Source of the DNA: Rhexocercosporidium sp. MPI-PUGE-AT-0058 | Taxonomy: Eukaryota; Ascomycota; Leotiomycetes; Helotiales | NCBI GenBank assembly: GCA_020746875.1 | Contig: JAGTJL010000010.1 | Coordinates: 2,170,001 to 2,234,000 of the forward strand | Length of the DNA: 64,000 bases | Direction of reading: 5' to 3' | Shown here: positions 14,201 through 24,189 of the stretch, piece after piece | How positions within the stretch are numbered: position 1 is the first letter of the stretch | Layout: every line of letters begins with the position of its first letter | Program-made: the position numbers and the translations under genes | The notes under the pieces: model-generated | Databases searched by the model: none | What the model saw: the letters and a program-made list of their open reading frames with translations, nothing else | What the model was told of the DNA's origin: nothing

Positions 14201-16740
14201 AAAATCAAAAACACTATTTATTACTTCGAACGGAAAATAATTAAGTAAAGTAATAAGCGCTATAAAAGTCGACGAGCTTATAAGCTCGGAGGTATTAAAA
14301 CCTTTAGTTAAGCTTTTAAGCTCGGAAGTAGAGCCATTTACTCCCCTTTTAATTAAGTTAATAGAAATAAATACGCTACTTTTAGTTAATTTAATAGCTT
14401 TTGATTCTATTTAGCCGCTCGTTAATAAGAACTTGGGGGTAATTCAGCTAAGAAAGAGTATTAAACTTCTTATTTATAAATACCTTAATTAAGTCTTAAA
14501 ACGAGCTAATACTTTAAGATAATTAACGTTTAAAAGCGTAATTAAAAAAAGTATCTTACGTAATATATTAAACTTTTAAAGTAATATAAGCCTTAAGTAG
14601 AAGTTAATATTATAAATTATAATTTACTTTAAAAGGCCATACGACCGAAAGCGTAGTCTTAAGCGTCGAAAAGCACTTAAAGAAAGTGTCGGCCTTAAGT
14701 AATTAAAAGCTTTACTTTAAGTAATTAAGTATAAAGAGCATCCGTAATTATTGAAATTAAAAGAAAACAAAAAGTTAAGTTTACGTATATTACTCCCGAC
14801 TTTAATTAAATTAAATTCCGGCTTACTTAAACCTTTTAAAAAGAAAAAAGTAAAAGACCGAACAATTAATAAAAGTCGAAAGACTCGAGTTAATAATAAG
14901 ATAACGAAACCGAATCGAAGCGTTTATATAATAATTATTAAAGAGTTAATTACGGAATTATTATAACCGTTAAATAACCGCGAGCACTTAAAGGATTTTC
15001 TAAGGACTTTTTGGCCTAATCAAAAACTAGTGTAAAAAGATAAAAAAGACTTAAATATAATTTACGCTATTATATTAGCGTTTATACTTAAAAATATTAA
15101 AATTCGACGACTAATTAAATTCTTACGGATTTATTAATTATAAATGCCTAAGGACTTATTAAATTAAAAAGACCTTAAGGACTACTTGTTAAAAAAGCAC
15201 TTCTGAGTCGACGCTATTAAGGAGATTATTAACCTTAAGTCGCGTAACTACTAAAGAGTCGTTAAACACACCTTTATTACCGAGTAACTAATTCCTTTAA
15301 AATAAGTATTTCACGCTAAAGTCGATTCGTTAGGGTATTTAACCCGCTATCGCTCTCGAGTCGTTGTGAGAGGAAACTTATAGCTTAAAACGTCAATTTT
15401 ATTAATATATACAGCTATTTTAATTATTCACTCCTTCAGAACCGCTATAGCTATTATAATTTAATTTAATTTAAAAATAATTTAATTTAATATAATAAAT
15501 GCCTTTATTAACGCTAAACAAAGTAAAATAAATACTCGCGTACGCTACTATTTACCGGACGATTTTAAATAAGACGAAATAATAATAAAGGTTAATTATA
15601 TACTTTACGGACTTAAAGACTTACCGGCGCTATAATACGGTGACTTTATTTATACTTTGACAACTTTAAGATTAATCGCTTATAAAGAGGAGCCTTATAT
15701 ATTTATAAACAAGTAACATACGGTGTTTATAATATTTTATATTAACGATATTTAAGTGCTTTACTATAATTCGGCTTTTAAAGACGCCAAACTAATTATC
15801 GACGGCTTAAATATAGTATATAAGCTTACCGGAGGAGAGCAAACGGAGTAGTTCTTAGGCGTTTATATTATTAAAAATCGATTAACGAAGACTATTTCTT
15901 TAATATATAACACTTATATTTAAAAGGTTATTTTTCGATTTGAATTAATAAATAAAAATTACTTAAGTATATTATTACCTTAAGTCGAGCTATTAAAGAA
16001 TTAAGAATAGGCCATTTTAGCTTAAATTAAAGAGTTTTAAGAGAAGGTTAAATCAGTACTTTATATTATAATTATATTACGCGCAGACGTCGCCTTTATT
16101 ACTTTAAGGCTTTTTTACTTTTTAATTAATTCTTTTCAAAAGTACTTAGCTATAGTTAACTAGATAATTTATTACCTTTTCGGCACTCGTTTTTTAGCGA
16201 TTACTTATAGTTATAAGCTGCGCGACTCTTATCTTATAATAATATTAAATACTTCTTTTACGGATAATATCGAGACAAAGCGATCTTTTAATAAATATAT
16301 TTTTATACTTTTTAAAGGTTTAATTATTTAAAGAGTAGCTTTATAAGATATAATTACTATATTTATAATATAAGTAAAGCTTCTTAGAGTTGAGCGCACC
16401 GGCAAAAAACTTATAATACTTTAGCGATTCTTTTAAGAATTACGCCTTAATATAAGAGTAGTTTAGATAATTTTTTATAATAATTAATAAATAATTCGAT
16501 TAATTATTAAGGAAAATTAACGTATTTTTACTAAGTTACGCCACGTTAATATTCAGAATATATAATTACGCCAAGAGTTTTAAAAAGGCACTTTTATAAT
16601 AAAATATCTTCTTATAAGCTATATATTAGCTAATAGACTTATTAAAAACCTTTTTTGGCAGAAATTTAAAACATTTATTACTTTTATTAACTTAGTAAAT
16701 GTTTATACTTAACTAAAGTAACTCTTTTAAAAGACTCGCT
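11280..16740 (+). pseudogene. Copia-B1 gag-pol remnant
   Basis: Plus-strand translation shows a gag zone (11300-12150), a zinc-finger-like block with RVNTCLYKYRFYRYKAINYY (12165-12225; several Cys/His appear changed to Tyr), a gag-pre-integrase block LRVSHLGKEALKNLIKNARN (about 13115-13175), and integrase. RT follows with ILYGLKDLPAL (about 15600-15635) and FYINDI (about 15735), then LDG-type helix NG/DGLN (about 15800). RNase H has NTSFTDNIETKRSFNKYIF (about 16250-16305) and ends near LVNVYT (16700). Stop codons occur throughout at former Gln, Arg and Trp codons. The motifs are diagnostic of Copia rather than Gypsy. Confidence 0.82.
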
Positions 16741-17109
16741 TTAAAGTAGTTTTTTATATATATTTTTTACTTTTTATTTATTTTTAAAGTAATTATATAA
16801 TAAGCTTATTTTTTAATTAAAGAGCTTTATTTATATTATTATATATTCTTTTGTAAAATTCTCTTTTATAAATTTCTATTTATAATTTTATTTTATTAAA
16901 AATTAATTAAGCTTAGGAGTATAAATTATTATATCTTAAAGAATTAATTACTCTTAACGATTCTTTAATTTAAAGGCAAACGTAAGCTTTAGTTTTTAAA
17001 ATATAAAAGAACACTTAAAGAATAAGAGGTTCTTAAGCTTTAAAAAACAAAAGAATAGCTTATTTATTAAAAGGTAAAAGGCTTAAAACCTCTTAAATTA
17101 ATTCGCCTA

Positions 17110-18030
17110 AAGTACTAATTATTATATTAATTAGCTTTTTAACGCGAGCAACTTGAGCCTTTTGCTTAAGAGTGAGAATAACTCCACGAGCAGACATAGC
17201 CTAGAAGGCCAGAACACTAGGGCCTGGACTATAGGCGCGAGCAGCTCTGGTAGTAGCCTTAGCAGCGGCAGTAGCGCGAGTAGCTTCAATAATAATAATA
17301 GTAATAAAATAATTAGCTACTCCCTTACTACCTTTTTTAATAAAGAGAACACCCGCAGCGGCAGTAATCTTTTCTTTAATAATATAAATATAAGTTATAA
17401 AAGCAGCCAAAGGCTCGTCTTCTTTTTTTAAAAAATTAATTAAATTAATTTAATTTTCTAAAAATAAAATAAATAATTTACCGTTTTCCTTATTATTATT
17501 ATCTTTATTATTACCTTTAAATCCATTAATAACTCCTAAAGTAACTCCACTATTAAAACCAATAGTAGCGCCAATAGCAGCAGCTCTATTAATATTATTA
17601 CCCTTAAAAGCGGCACGGACTGGGATTCTTAATTACTTTAACTCTTAAAAAAATTAATAATAAATTAAAAAGCAAAAAAGGAATAACTAAATTAACTTAC
17701 TTTTTTACTAACTTTATTTTTTAACGTATTATAATATACGAGAAAAAGAGCCTAAGTAATAGCGGGAGTAACTACGCACTTGTGGCCGGACAAATAAGTA
17801 AAATAACGAGTATCCTTTTTAACGATATTATAATATTAACTATTACCTTTTATTTAAAAGGCGCTATTAATATAACTTAAATAAATTATTATATAAACAC
17901 TTACTGGCTGCTTTAGAGCCCGGGGAGTAGCAGCGGCACGGCGAGGAGCGGGGGCGGGGACAGGAGTAGTCGACAGTCGTGCCTTAGCGACGACTTTCTT
18001 CTTATTATTAATAATAGCCTTAACTTATTA
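17110..18030 (-). pseudogene. Antisense multi-exon-like coding remnant in Copia-B1 post-pol region
   Basis: Reading against gag-pol from about 18020: a basic, Pro/Ala-rich start (KKKVVAKARLSTTPVPAPAP...), then CAGCCA|GTAAGT (a strong fungal donor, 17905-17894). A degraded Cys module follows (17885-17775; ends SGHKCVVTP), then YYNTLKNKVSKK followed by a donor-like GTAAGT. Next comes IPVRAAFKGNN and a Gly/Ala-rich hydrophobic run (AAAIGATIGF, about 17530-17580). The last part is an Ala-rich helix segment (17410-17201, AAAKATTRAARAYSPGPSVL) continuing to about 17110. Copy B2 has the same order. Several Tyr occupy positions where Cys is expected (TGT to TAT by RIP). No known family recognised. 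Confidence 0.55.
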
Positions 18031-18450
18031 TAAGTCAGCGGTTGTTTTTTAATTAATTAATTTTTAATCAGTCGATCTCTAATTAATAAATCGAAACTAA
18101 TAAATCGAAAATCGAGCCACTCACCTTACTTTAGCGAGTAAATCGTCGTTTTACTATGACGATTCTGGCGGAGCGCTTGAAGACACCTATAATGTCGAAG
18201 GGAGCAGTTAATTAATTAATTAATTAATAAATTAATTAAGTAGTAAATCGAGAGCAGTCGATCTGTGTGTTATCGAGTATTTATAAGTTCAGGTTTAATG
18301 AGAAAATCGTTGGTTTATATAATTAGGTTATTTGCCTAATTATTATATATAAGTAAATTTATTTGCCTAATTCTTTTTTATTATTTGCTCTCGCTTAATA
18401 TAGCTAATCACAATAATAGTAGCTTACTATTATTAATTGCCTAAGGGGTG

Positions 18451-18634
18451 TGTCGTATAGGCACGGGCAGCTGCTCTTTTAGCACTACACATAACCTAAT
18501 TAAGTTCTGCTACTGTAGACCGCCTTTAAAAGAATAACTGTTTTCTTTTGATTTTTAAAGCTTTTAAAAACACAATTAATCACTTCAATTTAATTACAAC
18601 TACTCACAGTGCTTTAATCCACTTCTACACCACA
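18451..18634 (+). repeat. Copia-B1 3' LTR
   Basis: 184 bp from TGTCGTATAG to CTACACCACA, followed by the target duplication aatcg. It contains a relatively GC-rich head (GCACGGGCAGCTGCTC) that survived RIP. Confidence 0.9.
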
Positions 18635-20423
18635 AATCGCTATAGCGCTCACAGCTCATTTTAACTTAAAAGTTAAATGCTTTAACGTAATTAATACGTT
18701 TATTAATACTCTTCAGAATATAAACGGCGAAACCGTATATTATAAATTCCCTTTAAGTTTTAATAAGCCTAAACATATACTACGAGTTAATCGCGCTTTT
18801 TATAAGATGCATAACTCTCTATACTTATAATATAAATATATTAATAAAACGTTAATAAATTTAAAGTTAATTTTATACTCAGAAGAACCGTATATATTCA
18901 TAAACCTTATTTACAAAATCCTTATTCTCTTTTACGTAAATGACATTTAAATGCTTTACCACCGAAACGACTTAAAGCTTAAATAGGATTTCATTAAGCG
19001 ACTAAATTAAGCGTATAATATATATAATCTTAAAGATATTAAACAATTCTTAAGGATTAAAATAGTATATAATAAAAAGCGCAAGATTATCTCCCTAATT
19101 TAAAGCCAATATATTAAGAAGATTACTTAAAAGTTTAAGTAAACTAATGAGAAGTGTTTTATAACACCGCTCTCTTAAATTAATCTTATTAAATATAAAG
19201 GACAAACTTTAAAAAAATATATTAAAATTTACTAAAAGAGAATTAAGTCGGTATTATATATAGCGATCGTTATAAGACTAGACGTAGCCTTTACAATCGC
19301 CTAACTCTTATAATTCATAACAAATCTTAATCTAAAGCATTTTATAATTATATATTAACTTATTCATTACTTATTTAATACGCGCTTTTTAAGCATTATA
19401 TATAAAGGTAATTAAAAGAGAACACTTTATATTACTTTAAATATATCTTTTATAAATAACGTCAAAACTCGGAAGTTATCTTAAGGTTATATAATCTTAT
19501 TATTTAACGGGCTAGTAATTTAAAAAGCATTAAGACAATTTACAATTACTACGTCGACCATTAAAGCAAAACTACTAGTATTAAAACATATTAAAAAAGA
19601 AGTTATAACTCTTTAATAATTCTTTTAAAACTTAGCTCCTAATATTAATAAGACTTAAGAGATCTTTTATAACAATTAATAAACGATTAAACTAATTATA
19701 AATAATACTAAAAAGATTACTATTAAGCTTTATTATATAAATATCTAAAATATATAATTTAAATAAAAATATACTTATAAATTATTTAAAATAACATATC
19801 TTCTAACCGCTAATATACCTACTAATAGACTCATAAAGAATCTATTTCGCCAGGAATTCGAGCTTTTTAAAGCACTCTTAAACTTTAATAATTATTAATC
19901 TTAAGTTAAAAAGCTTTAAATACATTTATTAAAAGTATATTAAAAACATTTTTATATAATCTTTTATTTATAAAACTTTTCTAATTTAATATTTTAAATA
20001 TTTACGTTTTACAAACGCCGAAAATAAACGCGAAATCCAGCTTAAGCTTAAGTAAAGTCTACTTAAATTTAACTTAAGCTCAGGCAAAGATTATTTAAAT
20101 CCGGCCTAAGCTTAAGCAAAGTCCGTTTAAATCCAGTCCGAGCTTATAAATAATTCACTAAAAGCGTAAAAAGAATCCACCTAAGCCTAAATTAATAAGT
20201 AATTATTATCTTTAAGACCTTCGCGAACTTTTCTAAACCTTATATAAAATTATTAAATTCTATTAAAGATTTTATATTAATATTAATATTATTATTAAAG
20301 TCATCTTTTATATTACACTTTAGACTTAGCTTTTAAGAGCGCACTAAAAGATTTAATTTTATATCCTCATTAAACTCCTCATTACTTATTAAGTCTTTTA
20401 TTAAGGCTTTTAAAGTAGTTTTA

Positions 20424-20823
20424 TAAAAAGAAGAGATTTGGTGTGAATAATGATTCCATTACTTCGGGGGAAACTAGGTCTATATAACTACTTTTAGGCG
20501 CCAAGCTTTTTAGCTCTCGCATCGGCTATTTGCTCTCGCATCGGTTATTAGCTTTATATTAAAACTAGCTTTGTATTAAGACTAGCTTTATATTACCAGA
20601 GCTTCCGAGGTTTGAAACACGGAAGCTTAAGGCTTGATGAAGCCACTGTTTTAGCCCTGAATAACCCTTTACCGGAAGCTTAAAGCTTCCGAGGTTCAAA
20701 GCACGGAAGCCGAGGCTTTATGCGAAGCCAGAGCTTTATGCAAAGGTAGTTGAGTTATGGAAGGTATGCTTAATATAATCTTATATTATTAAGCGAGTTT
20801 AGCCGAGGCTTAATATAATCTTA
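20424..20823 (+). repeat. R repeat, copy 1 (in Copia-A)
   Basis: About 400 bp, from (T)AAAAAGAAGAGATTTGG to TAATATAATCTTA. It contains the head GATTCCATTACTTCGGGGG, triplicated variants of CTAGCTTTRTATT, and paired GGAAGCTT/AAGCTTCC motifs. Its 3' tail carries a duplicated TTAATATAATCTTATA unit. Flanks agtttta and tatttta are only similar. It keeps CpA/TpG unlike the host element. Confidence 0.8.
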
Positions 20824-20914
20824 TATTTTATACTTTTTAATACTCTATAAATTAATTAATAAAATGCTTAATTAATTATAATATAATTATTATATCTTTT
20901 TATTATTAAAGTCC

Positions 20915-21790
20915 ACAATTATAATTAATCTTCTGCCATACTTAAGCACATTTCCTGTAACAAAATCGCACTTATAACCGAAAGTATAATTATAACATCG
21001 ACTTTCAATAACAAGAGTGTTGGCGAAGTAGTATTTATAATTACTACGGCCATAAATAATAGCGCGAATACATAATAGACAAGGATTCGCAAACTCCTTT
21101 CTTAAATCTTAATTAATATAAATAAAATAAATTATTAATAAAAAACAAGCTTTAAAATAATATATATATACCTCGAGCGCGCTTAATAAAAAAGTAAGGC
21201 TTAAATAAAATACAAAACTATTTGCGCTTCTTTAAAATTAATAAAAAACGAGTGCAAGTCTTAAAAGTAAGAGGAAAAGCAAGAGAAGAAGTCGAACTAA
21301 GACATAAAACACGCGAAGCAAAAAAAGTATATTAAAAGCCATCTTTATTTAATATAATAACGTTTTTACTTAATGTAACTAATAATAATAAAGCATTAAA
21401 AGAACGCGTAAGAGTCTTCTTAAGTAACAAGCTTAGCTTAGCACAAGAAGATCGAAGGAGAATTAGCTTATTATTAAAATCATTAACAAGCGCATTTTTA
21501 TTTTCACGTAAAAAAAAATTTTACTAATCATTTTTAGGATCTATTTTAACGACCGAACGAGTAAGAGGAAGATTATTAAGAAGCTTATTAATAAGCTTAT
21601 TATTAAACACTTTATAATTATTAAACTTATCTTTAAAATCTTATAATATAATCATCAGCAATCAATTTAACGGTGCTAAGGTCACTTAAAATTAAAGAAG
21701 AACTTACTTAACGAGTTATAATTTGATTATTAATACGCGTAATTACTACTTTAAAAGCTTTAAGAGGTATGGCTAATAATGGAGGAGAAT
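20915..21790 (-). pseudogene. Antisense Cys-rich reading frame in the Copia-A post-pol region
   Basis: On the strand opposite to gag-pol, the region between pol and the 3' LTR translates into long near-open stretches, for example KNALVNDFNNKLILLRSSC (about 21430-21490). It ends in a Cys-rich module at 21095-20945: residues KEFANPCLLCIRA, then SRC.....GYKC, then NVLKYGRR. Stops are few compared with nearby non-coding RIPed DNA. The last ten residues of the module (C-x2-[C/Y]-x5-C) have exactly the spacing seen in the antisense frame of Copia-B. I do not recognise a named family. A zinc-binding function is a guess from the cysteines only. Start and splice sites are not resolved. Confidence 0.5.
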
Positions 21791-22548
21791 TTACTAAAAG
21801 AAATAAAAGATTAAAAAACAAAAGAAAGAAATAGGCAAGTAGGTAAGCACGCGAGTATAAAATACGTTAATATTAAGTAAAGGTTAATTACAATAATATA
21901 AAAGTTAATATATATACATTTCTAAAAGTAATCGTAATCGCGTTACTATAGTACGGGACATTTAAACTAATAATAAACCCATTAACCCGGGAGGCGGCGC
22001 ATTACATAAGCTAATAAGAGGCTGGCACACACCGTTGCGGCTTCTTATTATATATAATAATTACTTTAAAAAGACTAAATTTACTAATCATAACTCAGTA
22101 ACTTAATAATTAAACGAGACGACACGAGATCTTAGTTATAAACTAAACCTTACTTTAGTCTTACTTTTAAAACTTATAATTTACACGCGTTAAATATAAT
22201 AATTAAAATCTTATTTATTTAATTATTATAACTTAATTATATTTTTAAATTTTATTTATTTAATTATATATAATTTAAATACGTGTTTATATTCTCATTT
22301 ATTATTAATATTAATTACTTAATAGATTACTTATATTAATATATAAAGTCCTCGTATATTATATTTTTAAAGCGCGTATAAATATTTTTATTTATTATAA
22401 CATCTCAAAAGTAATAATTTATTATTTAGCGCCATACTTTTATTAAGAACTAATATATATACTTAAGGAGCTTATATTATATTTCTCGACTGCTTGTGCG
22501 CCTTTAAATGGCAAGGCTTATCTATATAATAGAGCCTTACCATAGGGG

Positions 22549-22739
22549 TGTATCGCGCCTTAGCGCAGTCTATTAGTCATGTATATGCTTTCGTAAGTAC
22601 TTACGTATATATATACTTAGGTCACAGTCTTCTCTTACGGAGGTAACGCTTATTTTAATATATCTTTTTAAACCTTTACTTTCCACGTTAATCGTAGAGC
22701 TCTTAAATTACTAAAAGCCTGCTCTACATCTGTACGACA
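22549..22739 (+). repeat. Copia-A 3' LTR
   Basis: 191 bp from TGTATCGCGCC to TGTACGACA. It is preceded by the purine-rich ATAGGGG, a plausible polypurine tract. It is less RIPed than the 5' copy. Confidence 0.85.
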
Positions 22740-23591
22740 TATTATTAATACATAAACTCCGCTTCCTCTATATCTGTATTAGGCTCTTTATTAGCCTCTT
22801 TTTCTTCTTCTATAATAGTACCCCAACTTCTTAAACTCATTATTATATTAAATATATCTTTATTCAACCTATTCCTTAATTTATTAATAATTAATGCCCC
22901 TTGTGAAAAGAATCTTTCATTAAAAGCACTAATAGCTGGAATAGCTAAATAGCGTCTAGCTATTATAGCTAATATCGGGTAATTAGAGCTATTAAGCTCC
23001 CAATAACCTAAAGGTAAAATCTATTATAATATTAATAAAATTTCATAAATATATATTATTATAAATAACTTATTTGTTTATTTTGTCTTTTTTCGCTTAA
23101 ATAAGCTTATAATTCGTCTAAATCTTTGTCTTCAGATTCATTAATATATATTTTATTATTTAAATCATCGTTTTCGCTATATATATTAAGGTTATCAGCT
23201 TTAGGTAAAGCAGGTAACTTAATATAATAGTCTCTTTTTTCCCTATTATAAATATTAATATAATACTATATAAGTAAGAAATATTACTTACGAAATATAT
23301 TCTGCTTTTAATACTTTTAAAATATCAATAATTTGTTCTCGACTTAAGCCTAAGCTTATTAATCCTTCTTTTTCGATTCGAGGATCTAATAATAAACTTA
23401 TATATAAAGTCTTAGTTCGAGCGCTCGAATTTAATTATTGATTTTTCGGATAATATTTACGTAGCTTAACTACGCCTAAATTAATAGCTTTAATAAGAGG
23501 CGGAAATTCCTATAAATATTAATATATATATTAATAAAATTATTAAAATATAACTTACTATTAATTCCTCTTTAATTCTTTTTAATTGTGT

Positions 23592-23775
23592 TGTCGTATA
23601 GGCACGGGCAGCTGCTCTCTTGGCACTGCACGTGACCTAATTAAGTTCTGTTATTATAGACTGCCTTTAAGAGAATAATTGTTTTCTCCTAATTCTTAAA
23701 GCTTTTAAAATAATAATTAATTACTTTAATTTAATTACAATTACTCGCAGTGCTTTAATCTACTTTTATACTATA
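23592..23775 (+). repeat. Copia-B2 5' LTR
   Basis: 184 bp from TGTCGTATAG to TATACTATA, followed by ATTATAAGCCCCGTTGAC, the same post-LTR sequence as in B1. Confidence 0.88.
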
Positions 23776-24189
23776 ATTATAAGCCCCGTTGACAAAGCTA
23801 TTAAGTTAATATTCCTCCTTTTATATGCGGTTAATTTAAATAAAGCCTGTGAAGTAAGTTTATAAGTAAAGAATATTTATTATACGTTATAAAGTTTTTT
23901 ACTTTATTATAAAGTATAATTTATATCGCTGTTTTCTATTAACTCTTTTATTTTATTTTAAATAAGTATAAAAGCCGAGTAATTAAACTCGATACCTCTT
24001 TAGTTCTTCTTCTTTTATTAAATACTCGGAGCTTATAAAAGCAACTCCTTTATTATAATAAACTTAACTTTAGCTTTTTCTTTAAATAATCGAACTCTTC
24101 TTAATTATAATAAATATATTTAAACTTTTTAATATTAAGCGTTTAAATCTTTTTATATCTTTTATAAAATATAAAATTTAATAAATCTT

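Larger units (their letters stand above)
10667..18634 (+). mobile_element. Copia-B1 LTR retrotransposon, complete but RIPed, inside Copia-A
   Basis: 7968 bp with 184-bp LTRs (10667-10850, 18451-18634) and perfect 5-bp duplications aatcg (10662-10666, 18635-18639). The order is gag, zinc finger, protease, gag-pre-integrase/integrase, RT, RNase H, then about 1.7 kb of post-pol sequence carrying an antisense frame. A purine tract AAGGGGTG (18443-18450) abuts the 3' LTR. A sequence beginning ATTATAAGCCCCG follows the 5' LTR at the primer-binding position. It inserted into the RT domain of Copia-A. B2 and B3 are further copies. Confidence 0.9.
6700..19930 (+). pseudogene. Copia-A gag-pol remnant, interrupted by Copia-B1
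   Basis: Reading the plus strand with stops gives Copia order (protease, integrase, RT, RNase H). Landmarks are the gag-pre-integrase block RASHLGPNALRKLISTARNV (about 8400-8460), an integrase stretch FTKYKK.ADELGIDLELLL (about 8800-8860), the RT start KPDLKGYILKYKSRIV-like (about 10540-10590), and after the Copia-B1 insertion NINGETVYYKFPLSFNKPKH and EEPYIFINL...FYVNDI (about 18720-18960). RNase H follows. The frame is broken many times by TAA/TAG. Insertion of Copia-B1 (TSD aatcg) falls inside the RT domain. Confidence 0.78.
6021..22739 (+). mobile_element. Copia-A LTR retrotransposon, about 8.3 kb without insertions
   Basis: Bounded by 191-bp LTRs (6021-6211 and 22549-22739). Gag-pol is on the plus strand: gag-pre-integrase near 8390-8470, integrase about 8700-9600, RT split by Copia-B1 at 10667, RT box FYVNDI near 18940, RNase H up to about 19900. 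The remaining 20000-22548 is an unusually long post-pol region with an R insertion and an antisense coding remnant. A purine tract (ATAGGGG) precedes the 3' LTR. Flanking pentamers tatac (6016-6020) and tatta (22740-22744) do not match well, so the target duplication is not proven. It sits inside hAT-1 just downstream of the transposase stop. Confidence 0.85.

Noticed and set aside
17153..17431. Ser/Asn-rich plus-strand frame of 92 codons in Copia-B1
   Set aside because: It is the opposite strand of the Ala-rich antisense frame; the corresponding plus-strand frame in Copia-B2 is not kept open, whereas the minus-strand residues are conserved.
6016..22744. Perfect target duplication for Copia-A
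   Set aside because: tatac versus tatta share three of five bases and the differences are not all RIP-type, so I do not claim it.
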